DNA from: a bacterium
GTDB lineage: Bacteria > Bacillota > Clostridia > Oscillospirales > Oscillospiraceae
Length of the DNA: 29,241 nt
Reading direction: 5' to 3'
Assembly: GCA_019424865.1 (NCBI GenBank)
Contig: JAHYYS010000028.1
Span: 1-29,241 of the forward strand
Below are positions 1 to 8,493 of this stretch, piece by piece. Below the pieces are notes generated by a model, which saw only the letters and a list, made by a program, of their open reading frames with translations, was not told the origin of the DNA and ran no database searches. How positions within the stretch are numbered: the stretch's first letter is position 1; every line of letters starts with the position of its first letter. The translations under genes were made by a program, and so were the position numbers.

Positions 1-1097
1 CCGAGCGGTATATTTCCCAGGAATTAAAGGAGCTGGAGCACGCCATCCTCTCCGCCCAGGACACGGTGACCGCCCTGGAGTATCAGCTGTTCTGCCAGCT
101 GAAGGAGCAGGTGTGCGCCCAGGTGGCCCGTATTCAGGCCTCCGCTGCCGCGGTGGCCCAGGTGGACGTGCTGTGCTCTTTCGCCGCGGTGGCCGCCGCC
201 AACAACTACTGCATGCCCCAGGTGGACGCCTCCAGCGCCCTGACCATTGTGGAGGGCCGCCACCCGGTGGTGGAAAAAATGCTCTCGGGCGCCCCCTTTG
301 TCCCCAACGACACCCATATGGACAGCGGAGAGGACCTGTGCGCCATTATCACCGGCCCCAACATGGCGGGCAAAAGCACCTATATGCGCCAGGTGGCCCT
401 GATTGTACTGATGGCCCAGATGGGCTCCTTTGTCCCCGCCAAGTCCGCCCACATCGGGGTGGTGGACCGGGTATTCACCCGCATCGGCGCCAGCGACGAC
501 CTGGCGGCGGGGCAGTCCACCTTTATGGTGGAGATGACCGAGGTGGCCGCCCTGCTGAAAAACGCCACCAAAAAATCCCTGCTCATCCTGGACGAGATCG
601 GCCGGGGCACCAGCACCTATGACGGCATGGCCATCGCCCGGGCGGTGCTGGAGTACTGCGCCGACCCCAGGCGGCTGGGGGCCAAGACCCTCTTTGCCAC
701 CCACTACCACGAGCTCACCGCCCTGGAGGGGCAGATCGCCGGGGTGAAAAACTATAACATCGCCGCCAAAAAGCGGGGCTCCGACGTGATTTTTCTGCGG
801 AAGATTGTCCGGGGCGGGGCCGACCAGAGCTATGGCATCGAGGTGGCCAAGCTGGCCGGGGTGCCCGACCGGGTGGTGAAGCGGGCCAGGGAGATTCTGG
901 CCGAGCTGGAGCAGGGGCAGGGGGGAATGCAAAATGCAGAATGCAGAATGCAGAATGAGCCCCAGGCGCAGGTGTCCCTTATGGATCTGGGGGGCCAGAC
1001 GGTGCTGAAAAAGCTGCGCATGACCGATGTGAATATCCTGTCCCCCATCGAGGCCCTCAACCTGCTGGCCGAGCTGAAGCAGGATCTGAACGGCTGA
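1..1097 (+). CDS. mutS: DNA mismatch repair ATPase MutS, C-terminal part (5' truncated by window edge)
   Basis: MutS recognises base mismatches and small loops and recruits MutL. The fragment is open from base 3 (first codon GAG) and holds the clamp/lever helices and the whole ABC-type ATPase domain. Visible motifs are Walker A GPNMAGKST (about residue 118 of the fragment), Walker B plus signature DEIGRGTSTYDG and the FATHYHEL switch. A linker and a short C-terminal tail follow; the tail contains QVSLMDL (969-989), which resembles the beta-clamp-binding QLSFF-type motif of Firmicute MutS. Just before this motif is a 7-bp tandem repeat (926-957) encoding MQNAECRMQN, which is foreign to the family. 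The N-terminal mismatch-binding domain lies outside the window. A mutL follows one gene later, the usual mutSL arrangement. Identity is certain. Confidence 0.97.
   Translation, partial: ERYISQELKELEHAILSAQDTVTALEYQLFCQLKEQVCAQVARIQASAAAVAQVDVLCSFAAVAAANNYCMPQVDASSALTIVEGRHPVVEKMLSGAPFVPNDTHMDSGEDLCAIITGPNMAGKSTYMRQVALIVLMAQMGSFVPAKSAHIGVVDRVFTRIGASDDLAAGQSTFMVEMTEVAALLKNATKKSLLILDEIGRGTSTYDGMAIARAVLEYCADPRRLGAKTLFATHYHELTALEGQIAGVKNYNIAAKKRGSDVIFLRKIVRGGADQSYGIEVAKLAGVPDRVVKRAREILAELEQGQGGMQNAECRMQNEPQAQVSLMDLGGQTVLKKLRMTDVNILSPIEALNLLAELKQDLNG
926..957 (+). repeat. Heptanucleotide tandem repeat inside mutS
   Basis: Four full copies of AATGCAG (the first reads AATGCAA) plus a partial AATG lie in frame within the mutS linker. 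Seven is not a multiple of three, so gain or loss of one unit shifts the frame of the remaining ~46 codons. I recall the same heptamer run as a dispersed intergenic repeat in clostridial genomes; this is memory, not a search. Confidence 0.9.
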
Positions 1098-1120
1098 GGG
1101 CCGCGCGGCCCCGTTTTCCA
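1098..1120 (+). terminator. Weak hairpin after mutS
   Basis: A GC-only self-complementary stretch (GGGCCGCGCGGCCC) directly after the mutS stop is followed by GTTTT. It could be a weak intrinsic terminator or attenuator between mutS and the next gene. The U tract is short, so function is uncertain. Confidence 0.35.
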
Positions 1121-1152
1121 AAATTTTAATTGTTGATAGGAGAGGAACCGCT

Positions 1153-1686
1153 ATGAAACATCCCCGCTATGTCAGTCAAGTGTGCGCCAATGTTCTGTTT
1201 GCCCTGGGCGTCATCTTCCTGGTGCTGGAGGTCCTGCTCCCCCGGGATGTCGTGCTGGTGTACACCGGCGCGGGCAATCTCACCCTGTGGCTGGGGGGCC
1301 TTCTGCTGATTCTTGCGGGCGCCGGCTTCGCCCTGAAGGCCTGGCGCCGCTATCGCCGCGACAAGACCCTTTTGGCGCAGGGAAGCGCTGTCCCGGGCAC
1401 GGTGCTGGACACCAGGCGCTATCCCCTTTTGTCCTGGAACTCCCGGTCCTATGTCCCCGGCTCCCGGTCCCGCTCCCCCTGGTGTGCCACCTGTGAGTAC
1501 ACGGTGGACGGGCAGACCTATCAGGTCAAGACCGGCCTTTTGTGGTTCCGCCCGGAGTCGGGGGGCTCCGTCACCGTCCATGTGGATCCCCAGCGGCCCC
1601 ACCTGGCCGCGGTGAAGCAGGACACCCTCCACCGCGCCTATGCCGAGCCCACCCTCTTGGAGAAAAGCCGGTCCAAGTGGTTTTAA
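1153..1686 (+). CDS. DUF3592-like membrane protein
   Basis: This 177-residue protein has two hydrophobic segments near the N-terminus (about residues 11-30 and 39-60), a basic loop (WRRYRRDK), and a C-terminal soluble part. The soluble part contains a CEYTVDGQTYQV stretch followed by the V-x-V-D-P strand typical of DUF3592 proteins, where a small beta domain follows one or two membrane helices. The family has no established biochemical role. The start ATG has a good Shine-Dalgarno (GGAGAGG, about 8 bases upstream). It sits between mutS and mutL, which are usually adjacent; only 55 and 34 bases separate the three, so co-transcription is likely. Nothing links it to mismatch repair beyond position. 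Confidence 0.7.
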   Translation: MKHPRYVSQVCANVLFALGVIFLVLEVLLPRDVVLVYTGAGNLTLWLGGLLLILAGAGFALKAWRRYRRDKTLLAQGSAVPGTVLDTRRYPLLSWNSRSYVPGSRSRSPWCATCEYTVDGQTYQVKTGLLWFRPESGGSVTVHVDPQRPHLAAVKQDTLHRAYAEPTLLEKSRSKWF

Positions 1687-1720
1687 TTTCTTTTAATATT
1701 ACAAATTGTAGAGGTAATTC

Positions 1721-3733
1721 ATGCCAAACATTCAAGTTTTATCCCCCCATGTGGCCGATCTGATTGCCGCCGGCGAGGTGGTGGAGCGGCCTGCGTCCGT
1801 GGCCAAGGAGCTGATGGAGAACGCCATTGACGCCGGCGCCTCCAAGGTGACGGTGGAAATCAGCCACGGCGGGCTGACCTTTCTCCGGGTCACCGACGAC
1901 GGCTGCGGCATCCCGGCGGAGCAGCTGAAGACCGCCTTCCTCCGCCACGCCACCAGCAAGCTGCACACGGAATACGACCTGGAGGCCATCGGCACCCTGG
2001 GCTTCCGGGGGGAGGCTCTGGCGGCCATCGCCGCCGTCTCCCGGGTGGACGTGATGACCCGCACGCCGGACAGCCAGCTGGGGTCCTCCCTGTCTCTGGA
2101 GGGGGGCGTCCCCGGGGCGGTGGAGGAGGCGGGCTGTCCCCTGGGCACCACCATGGTGGTGCGGGACCTGTTTTTCAACACCCCCGCCCGGCTGAAATTT
2201 ATGAAGAAGGACGCCGCCGAGGGGGCCACCGTCTTTGCCGTGGTGCAGCGCACCGCCCTGTCCCACCCGGAGGTGTCGGTCAAATTCATCCGGGACGGCA
2301 AGCAGGAGCTGCTCACCCCCGGGGACGGCCAGCTCCAGTCCGCGGTGTACGCCGTGCTGGGCCGGGAGCTGGCCCTGGGCTTCCGGCCGGTGAAGGCCAG
2401 CGGCGAGGAGATGACGGTCACCGGCTTTGTTTCCCTGCCCGCCTGCTGCCGGGCCAGCCGGAACTGGCAGTACTTCTTTGTCAACGGCCGGCAGGTAAAA
2501 AGCCCCCTGATGACCGCCGCCTTGGAGGAGGCCTATCAGAACCAGAAGATGGTGGGGAAATTCCCCGGCTGCGTCCTCCATCTTGAAACCAAGCTCAACG
2601 CGGTGGATGTCAACGTCCACCCGGCCAAGACCGAGGTCAAATTCGGGAACGAGCGGCAGGTGTTCTCCGCCGTGTACCACGCGGTGCGCTCCGCCCTGGA
2701 GGCGGACCGGAGCCACCCCCAGGTGGAGCTGAAAACCGCCTCCATCCCCGGCGTCCGCAGCCAGGGCCAGGACACGGTGACCCCCAATCAGACCCGGATT
2801 GCCGTCTCGCCCACTGTGCGGGTCCACGACAGCACCTACCGCGCCCCCGCCCAGGCCCCGGTCTCTCCCGCGCCGGTTCCGCCCCGGGCACAGCTCGTCC
2901 CGGCGCCCACACCATCCGCCCCCCGGGAAGCTCCGGCGGAGCGCGCCCCTGTGACAGGCGCCGGGCGCACCCTTTCCCCCGCCGCCCCGTCTGCTGCGCC
3001 CGCCCCGGAGGTCCCCCGCCGGTCTGAGCCGCCCCAGAGCGTTCTGCCGCCCAAGCCCCCCGCCCCCCCGGCGGAGCGAGTGCCGGACCGCCCCGCTCCG
3101 CCGCCCGCCGAAAAGCCGGAAGAGCCGGGAAAGGCGGAGGAGCCGGCCCAGGCATCTCCCGCTCCGGAGGAGCTCCCCTGGCGGCTGGCCGGTGAGGTGC
3201 TGAACACCTACATCATTGTGGAGCAGGGGGACAACGTCTATTTCATCGACAAGCACGCCGCCCACGAGCGGATGAACTTTGACCGCATGAAGGCCCAGGG
3301 GTATGACCCCATGGCCCAGACTCTGCTCACCCCGGTGGTGTGCCGCCTGCCCGCCCAGGAGCAGGAGGCCCTGCTGTCCCACCTGTCCCTGCTGGAGGAA
3401 TTCGGCTTTGACGTGGACGAGCTGGGGGGCTCCCTGGCGGTGCGGCAGGCCCCCTTTGACGTGGACCCCGGGGACATCGAGGCCACGCTGTCCGAGCTGG
3501 GGCAGAAGCTGCTCTCCACCGGCACCGCCGACCCCGCCGCCGCCCGGGACGAGCTGCTGCACACCATGGCCTGCAAGGCGGCCATCAAGGGGGGCTGGAA
3601 GACCAGCGGCCCCGAGCTGGAGCGGGTGGCCCGGGCTGTGATGGAAGGCCGGGTAAAATATTGCCCCCACGGTCGGCCTGTGGCAATTCAGCTCACCCGA
3701 AAGGAATTGGAGAAGCAGTTTAAACGGGCTTGA
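1721..3733 (+). CDS. mutL: DNA mismatch repair endonuclease MutL
   Basis: MutL couples mismatch recognition by MutS to strand incision. The 670-residue protein starts with the GHKL ATPase domain, with ELMENAIDAG, DDGCGIP and GFRGEAL marking the ATP-binding motifs, followed by the transducer domain to about residue 335. A long Pro/Ala/Glu-rich linker (about 365-485) leads to the C-terminal dimerisation/endonuclease domain. The latter has DKHAAHER (residues 510-517, the DQHA(X)2E(X)4E metal site with Lys for Gln), ACKAAIKGG (Cys618) and CPHGRP (Cys648/His650). This is the set found in endonuclease-active MutL of bacteria lacking MutH. The start follows GTAGAGGT at good spacing. The linker composition mirrors local GC bias. 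The next gene, miaA, is displaced by a repeat field. Confidence 0.97.
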   Translation: MPNIQVLSPHVADLIAAGEVVERPASVAKELMENAIDAGASKVTVEISHGGLTFLRVTDDGCGIPAEQLKTAFLRHATSKLHTEYDLEAIGTLGFRGEALAAIAAVSRVDVMTRTPDSQLGSSLSLEGGVPGAVEEAGCPLGTTMVVRDLFFNTPARLKFMKKDAAEGATVFAVVQRTALSHPEVSVKFIRDGKQELLTPGDGQLQSAVYAVLGRELALGFRPVKASGEEMTVTGFVSLPACCRASRNWQYFFVNGRQVKSPLMTAALEEAYQNQKMVGKFPGCVLHLETKLNAVDVNVHPAKTEVKFGNERQVFSAVYHAVRSALEADRSHPQVELKTASIPGVRSQGQDTVTPNQTRIAVSPTVRVHDSTYRAPAQAPVSPAPVPPRAQLVPAPTPSAPREAPAERAPVTGAGRTLSPAAPSAAPAPEVPRRSEPPQSVLPPKPPAPPAERVPDRPAPPPAEKPEEPGKAEEPAQASPAPEELPWRLAGEVLNTYIIVEQGDNVYFIDKHAAHERMNFDRMKAQGYDPMAQTLLTPVVCRLPAQEQEALLSHLSLLEEFGFDVDELGGSLAVRQAPFDVDPGDIEATLSELGQKLLSTGTADPAAARDELLHTMACKAAIKGGWKTSGPELERVARAVMEGRVKYCPHGRPVAIQLTRKELEKQFKRA

Positions 3734-5001
3734 GCGGGCAATGTTTTACTGGCGCAGCCGCAGGGCAGAACGTATCCGCACGGCCCGCGGTGTTCCGTCC
3801 CCCGTAGGGGCCGGTCCCAGACCGGCCCGCCGGGCTCGGCTCCTCTTCACGGCAGCCCCCCGTAGGGGCGGCCCTCGCGGCCGCCCGTCCGGCACAACCC
3901 GCGCCCCCTTGGGATGTGCCCCCGGGCGGGGTATGGCCCCAATGCTTCCGCGTCAGAGGAGTCGCGGACAAGCGCGGAACCGCGGGCGCACACTGTGCGC
4001 CCCTACGAAAAACGTTATCGGGTGCGGCGGGCGGATGATATCCGCCCCCACCCAACATGTGGTTCCAATACCGCGGGCGGATAATATCCGCCCCTACGAA
4101 AAGCGGGAATCCGGTGTGGGGAACGGTGCATGTCCGCCCCATGAAAAACGAAAACCCGATATCGTGGGAGGAGCCTATCCGCACGGCCCGCGGCGTTTTG
4201 CCCCCCCCGTAGGGGCCGGTCCCAGACCGGCCCGCCGGGTTCGGCTCCTCTTCACGGCAGCCCCCCGTAGGGGCGGCCCTCGCGGCCGCCCGCCTCAGCA
4301 CACCCCTCGGCCTCTTGGGATGTGCCCCCGGACGGGGTGTGGCCCAACGCTTCCACATCGAAGGAGACGTGGACAATCGCGGAACTGCAGGCGCACACTG
4401 TGCGCCCCTACAAAAAACGTTATCGGGTGCGGCGGGCGGATGATATCCGCCCCCACCCAACATGTGGTTCCAATACCGCGGGCGGATAATATCCGCCCCT
4501 ACGAAAAGCGGGAATCCGGTGTGGGGAACGGTGCATGTCCGCCCCATGAAAAACGAAAACCCGATATCGTGGGAGGAGCCTATCCGCACGGCCCGCGGCG
4601 TTTTGCCCCCCCCGTAGGGGCCGGTCCCAGACCGGCCCGCCGGGTTCGGCTCCTCTTCACGGCAGCCCCCCCGTAGGGGCGGCCCTCGCGGCCGCCCGTC
4701 CCGGCACGGCCTGCAGCCTCTTGAGATGTGCCCTCGGACGGGGTGTGACCCCAACGCTTCCGCGTCGGAGGAAACGCGGACAATCGTGGAACTGCGGGCG
4801 CACAGTGTGCGCCCCTACAAAAAATGTTATCCGGTGCGGCGGGCGGATGATATCCGCCCCTACAAAAAGCGGGCATCCGACTGCGGGCGGGCGCACACTG
4901 TGCGCCCCTACGAAAAATGTTATCCGGTGCGGCGGACGGCGGACAGCTGCCTCCAAAGCCAAATCCCCTTCGTTCCGCACCCTTTTGAGAGGAGGTCCCC
5001 C
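3734..5001. repeat. Repeat field between mutL and miaA: three ~404-bp tandem units built of palindromes
   Basis: No gene is supported in this 1.27-kb gap. Three related units start at about 3778, 4181 and 4586, spaced 403 and 405 bp. The first two are close to identical over most of their length and the third is more diverged. Each unit strings together perfect inverted repeats, for example 3808-3828 (arms GGGCCGGTC), 3866-3886 (GGGCGGCC), 3984-4002 (GGGCGCAC), 4029-4047 and 4075-4093 (GGGCGGAT), mostly followed by CCCCTAC. Open frames across the field on both strands translate to low-complexity Arg/Pro/Gly peptides and are not genes. mutL, miaA and hfq are normally close neighbours, so the field looks inserted or amplified. 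Confidence 0.9.
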
Positions 5002-5949
5002 ATGGCCCCGAAAAAAATTCTTGTCATCACCGGCCCCACCGCCTCGGGCAAGACCGCCCTGGCGGTGGAGCTGGCCCTGCGCTGCGGCGGCGAGGTGGTG
5101 TCCGCCGACTCCATGCAGATCTACCGCCGCATGGACATCGGCACCGCCAAGCCCACGCGGGAGGAGATGCGGGGGGTGCCCCACCACATGATCGACGTGG
5201 CCGACCCGGCGGAGGACTTCTCGGTGGCCCGGTATGTGGAGATGGCCGCCCGCTGCGCGGACGACATCCTCGCCCGGGGGAAGCTGCCCATTGTGGCGGG
5301 TGGAACGGGGCTGTATGTGGACTCCCTGCTCTCGGGCCGCACCTTTGCCGCCTTCTCCCCGGACAGCCCCCTGCGGGGGGAGCTGGAGGCGCAGCTGCGC
5401 CGGGAGGGGGGCGCCGCCCTGCTGGCCCGGCTGGCCCAGGTGGACCCGGAGTCCGCCGCCCGCCTCCACCCCAACGACGGCAAGCGCATCGTCCGGGCGC
5501 TGGAGGTCTATCTCTCCACCGGCCGGACCATCACCCAGCACAACGCCGAGACCCGGGCCATCCCGCCCCGGTACGACGCCCTCACCCTCACCCTGGCTTT
5601 CCGCCGGCGGGAGGACATGTGGGCGCGCATTGACCGCCGGGTGGACCGGATGATGGCGGACGGGCTGGTGGAGGAGGTGCGCGCCCTGCTGGACTCCGGC
5701 GTGCCGGAGCAGTGCACCGCCATGCAGGCCATCGGCTACAAGGAGATGGCCGCCGCTCTGCGCTCCGGGGACTCCCCGGCGGCCGCGGCGGAGGAAATCA
5801 AGCTGCGCTCCCGCCAGTACGCCAAGCGCCAGCTCACCTGGTTCCGGCGCAATCCGGCGGCCAAGTGGCTTTTCTGGGAAGAGGTCCCGGATTTTGCGAG
5901 GGCCTGCCAGGCTTCGACAGAATATATGGAAGAATTTGGTATAGTATAG
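5002..5949 (+). CDS. miaA: tRNA dimethylallyltransferase MiaA
   Basis: MiaA transfers dimethylallyl from DMAPP to N6 of A37 in tRNAs reading UNN codons. The 315-residue protein has the P-loop GPTASGKT (residues 11-18), DSMQIYRRMDIGTAKP (from Asp36), the conserved GGTGLY segment and the C-terminal QAIGYKE and RQYAKRQLTWFRR motifs, all typical and in order. Length matches the family. The start ATG at 5002 has a GAGAGGAGG Shine-Dalgarno; the frame stays open upstream through repeat sequence but that extension is not MiaA-like. The next gene is hfq, 61 bases on, reproducing the widespread miaA-hfq pair. Confidence 0.97.
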   Translation: MAPKKILVITGPTASGKTALAVELALRCGGEVVSADSMQIYRRMDIGTAKPTREEMRGVPHHMIDVADPAEDFSVARYVEMAARCADDILARGKLPIVAGGTGLYVDSLLSGRTFAAFSPDSPLRGELEAQLRREGGAALLARLAQVDPESAARLHPNDGKRIVRALEVYLSTGRTITQHNAETRAIPPRYDALTLTLAFRRREDMWARIDRRVDRMMADGLVEEVRALLDSGVPEQCTAMQAIGYKEMAAALRSGDSPAAAAEEIKLRSRQYAKRQLTWFRRNPAAKWLFWEEVPDFARACQASTEYMEEFGIV

Positions 5950-6010
5950 AGGCACTCAGGCCCGCGGGCAGCCGCCCGGCGGAGCCGTAAAGAAAAAAGG
6001 AGTGCTACAT

Positions 6011-6247
6011 ATGCAGAAAACCAACAACCTTCAGGAGATCTTCCTCACCCAGGTGCGCCGGGACCGCCGGCCCGTCACCATGTTCCTGATGAACGGCTTT
6101 CAAATGCGGGGCTATGTCACCGGCTTTGACGCCTTCACCGTGGTGCTCACCAGCGACGGCAAACAGCAGATTGTCTACAAGCACGCCATTTCCACCATTG
6201 TCCCCGAGCGGCCCGTACCCCTGTGCGAGCCGGGGGGCGGGGCGTAA
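6011..6247 (+). CDS. hfq: RNA chaperone Hfq
   Basis: Hfq is an Sm-like hexameric RNA chaperone. This 78-residue copy begins MQKTNNLQEIFL and carries the Sm1 region (VTMFLMNGFQMRGYVTGFD) and the Sm2 signature YKHAIST, followed by a short tail ending PGGGA. The tail is short, as in other Firmicute Hfq proteins. The ATG at 6011 has AAAAGGAG eight bases upstream; a GTG at 6002 would overlap that Shine-Dalgarno and is rejected. It directly follows miaA and probably shares its transcript. Confidence 0.97.
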   Translation: MQKTNNLQEIFLTQVRRDRRPVTMFLMNGFQMRGYVTGFDAFTVVLTSDGKQQIVYKHAISTIVPERPVPLCEPGGGA

Positions 6248-6262
6248 TTTCCCCGCCCGCAA

Positions 6263-6291
6263 TTGACGGCGGGGGCAAGACGTGGTACAGT
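6263..6291 (+). promoter_or_regulatory. Candidate sigma-A promoter for the HlyD-yggS-sepF group
   Basis: TTGACG (6263-6268), a 17-base spacer and TACAGT (6286-6291) lie between hfq and the HlyD-like gene. Five of six -35 bases and four of six -10 bases match consensus. It would give a leader of about 70 bases. Confidence 0.5.
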
Positions 6292-6365
6292 TGTTCTGAC
6301 CGGGGCGCGCCCGGGACAAGCTCCCCCCGCCCCACACGCCCGCAGACAAGAAAGAGAGACCCGAC

Positions 6366-7637
6366 ATGAAGCAAGGAAAACCCGTCATCACCTTTGTTAT
6401 CCTGGTTCTGGCGGCCGCGCTGGCCGTCTATCTGGGGTTTTATGCCTTCGGCGCGCTGAACGAGCCCTTCACCACCACCCTGGCCTATCAGTACACCGCC
6501 CGGGACAGCGCCGAGGCCAGCGGCCTGCTGGTGCGGGAGGAGCAGGTGCTCACCGCCCAGTCCGGCATTGTGGACGTCACCCGCAGCGAGGGGGAAAAGG
6601 TGGGCGTGGGCCAGACGGTGGCCCTGATCTACCGGGACAGCCAGGCCCAGGCGGACCAGGCCCAGCTGGAGGCCCTCTCCGCTGAGATTGAGCTTTTGGA
6701 GTACGCGGTGTCCCAGAGCGGCGACGTGGCCTCCGCCGCCCGCCTGGACGAGGACATCCTGCAGGCCGTGTCCGATCTGCGGGCCAGCGCCGCCCTGGGG
6801 GACTTCTCCCGGCTGGAGGACCAGGTGATGGAGGTCAAGAGCAGCGTGCTCAAGCGCAGCTATACCTATGACGACGGGAGCACCGCCTCCGACCTGTCCG
6901 CTCAGCTGTCCACCCTGCGGGAGCAGCGCTCCGCCCTGACCCAGCAGACCGCCTCGGCCACCACCCGGGTCACCGCCGGGCAGTCCGGCGTCTTTTCCAG
7001 CCTGGTGGACGGGTACGAGAGCCTTATCACCCCCGCCTCCCTGCCCCAGCTGACCCCCTCCGCCCTCCAGACCCTGCTGGACGGCGGGGGCGGGGCGGCG
7101 GACAGCTCCGCCATCGGCAAGCTGATCACCTCTGACCGCTGGTATTTTGCCGCCCTGCTCCCCGCCGAGACGGCGGACAGGCTCCGGGCGGGCGAGACGG
7201 CCACCCTCCGCTTCACCGGCGACTTTACCCAGGATGTGGAGATGACGGTGGAATCCCTCAGCGCCCCGGAGAACGGCCAGGTGGCCGCCGTCTTCTCCAC
7301 CGACCGGTATCTGGCCCGCACCACGCTGCTGCGCCAGCAGACGGCGGAGCTCATCTTTGAGGAGTACTCCGGCCTGCGCCTGCCCAAGCAGGCCCTGCGC
7401 ATGGAGACCCGGAGCTATGAGGACGAGGAGACCGGCGAGACGGTGGAGGAGCAGGTGCTGGGCGTCTACGCCCTGGTCAGCGGCCGGGCCGAATTCAAGC
7501 GGGTGGAGGTCGTTGTGGAGGGGGAGGACTACTACGTAGTCCGGGCCGCCTCCAGCGGCCGCACCGCCCTGCGGGCGGGGGACGAGATCATCGTCCAGGC
7601 CACCGGCCTGTATGACGGCCAGCTTTTGGAATTCTAG
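6366..7637 (+). CDS. HlyD-like membrane-anchored adaptor protein of the division cluster
   Basis: This 423-residue protein has one N-terminal membrane helix (about residues 7-29) and a lipoyl/barrel-like segment (about 50-85, with VREEQVLTAQSG and VGVGQTVALIY). A helical region of about 120 residues follows, with coiled-coil character (QAQADQAQLEALSAEIELLEYA and a later SAQLSTLREQRSALTQQ part). The C-terminal half is beta-rich, ending with a barrel-sandwich/RND-adaptor-like fold (DEIIVQATGLYDGQLLEF). This is the general plan of HlyD/membrane-fusion proteins, but no transporter gene is adjacent. It precedes yggS and sepF, so a cell-envelope role at division is possible by context only. Start ATG follows AAAGAGAG. 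Family assignment is moderate; function is unknown. Confidence 0.75.
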   Translation: MKQGKPVITFVILVLAAALAVYLGFYAFGALNEPFTTTLAYQYTARDSAEASGLLVREEQVLTAQSGIVDVTRSEGEKVGVGQTVALIYRDSQAQADQAQLEALSAEIELLEYAVSQSGDVASAARLDEDILQAVSDLRASAALGDFSRLEDQVMEVKSSVLKRSYTYDDGSTASDLSAQLSTLREQRSALTQQTASATTRVTAGQSGVFSSLVDGYESLITPASLPQLTPSALQTLLDGGGGAADSSAIGKLITSDRWYFAALLPAETADRLRAGETATLRFTGDFTQDVEMTVESLSAPENGQVAAVFSTDRYLARTTLLRQQTAELIFEEYSGLRLPKQALRMETRSYEDEETGETVEEQVLGVYALVSGRAEFKRVEVVVEGEDYYVVRAASSGRTALRAGDEIIVQATGLYDGQLLEF

Positions 7638-7684
7638 CGGGAGGCGGCCCGTTCCCACCCCCCGGACAGAGAGAAGGTTTTTGT

Positions 7685-8407
7685 ATGGATTCCGTTTTAT
7701 TGTCGCAGCATATCCGGTCCGTCCAGGACCGCATCGCCCATGCCGCCCGCGCGGCGGGGCGGGCGCCGGAGGAGATCACCCTGTGCGCCGCCACCAAGGT
7801 ACAGACCGACGACACCATCCGCGCCGCGGTGGCCGCCGGCATCCAAGTGTGCGGGGAGAACCGGGTGCAGGAGCTCACCGCCCATCTGGCCGCCGGCGCC
7901 TATCAGGGCGCCCGGGTCCACTTTATCGGCCACCTGCAGACCAACAAGGTCAAGCAGGTGGTGGGAAAGGCGGAGCTGATCCACTCGGTGGACTCTGAGC
8001 ACCTGCTGCGGGTGGTGGACGCCCAGGCCGACCGCCTGGGCCTGGTGCAGGACATCCTGCTGGAGGTAAATATTGCCGGCGAGGCGAGCAAGGGGGGCTG
8101 CACCCCGGAAGAGGTCCAGTGTCTGGTCCAACTGGCCCAGGCCTTGGGCCACGTGCGTGTGCGGGGTTTGATGGCGATCCCCCCCATTGCCGCCGCCCCC
8201 GGCGCCAATCGCCCTTATTTTTCCGCCATGCGCCAGCTTTTTGTTGACATAAGGGGCAAAATGTCGGATAATCAATATGATATGGATTGTCTGTCCATGG
8301 GTATGAGCGCCGACTTTGAGGACGCCATTGCCGAGGGGGCCACTCTGGTCCGGGTGGGAACCGCCATATTCGGGCCCCGCCCCTATCCGGCGGTTAAACC
8401 CGCCTGA
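7685..8407 (+). CDS. YggS/YlmE-family pyridoxal phosphate-binding protein
   Basis: The YggS (PLPBP) family binds pyridoxal 5'-phosphate in a single TIM-barrel domain and acts in B6 and amino-acid homeostasis without a known catalytic reaction. The 240-residue protein shows the PLP lysine in CAATKVQ (Lys38), GENRVQE, FIGHLQTNKVK, HSVDS, and the C-terminal phosphate-binding stretch MGMSADFEDAI and VRVGTAIFG. All are family signatures and the length is typical. The start has GAGAAGG upstream. It precedes sepF, matching the ylmE-sepF(ylmF) order of Firmicute division clusters, so ylmE would be the Bacillus name. Confidence 0.95.
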   Translation: MDSVLLSQHIRSVQDRIAHAARAAGRAPEEITLCAATKVQTDDTIRAAVAAGIQVCGENRVQELTAHLAAGAYQGARVHFIGHLQTNKVKQVVGKAELIHSVDSEHLLRVVDAQADRLGLVQDILLEVNIAGEASKGGCTPEEVQCLVQLAQALGHVRVRGLMAIPPIAAAPGANRPYFSAMRQLFVDIRGKMSDNQYDMDCLSMGMSADFEDAIAEGATLVRVGTAIFGPRPYPAVKPA

Positions 8408-8493
8408 GCCGCCGTCTGGCCATCGGGTGTGTATTGCCCGGGGCTTTTCACGCACCCTGCACATGATAACCATCAAAGAAAAGAGGATCTGCC

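Noticed and set aside
3720..4754. A 344-codon open frame on - and a 311-codon frame on + in the mutL-miaA gap
   Set aside because: Both translate the same palindromic units into repeated Arg/Pro/Gly peptides; the sequence is conserved as inverted repeats, not as protein.
3734..5001. Possible CRISPR array
   Set aside because: Repeats are about 404 bp apart and internally palindromic, without constant repeats and unique 30-40 base spacers; no cas gene is present.
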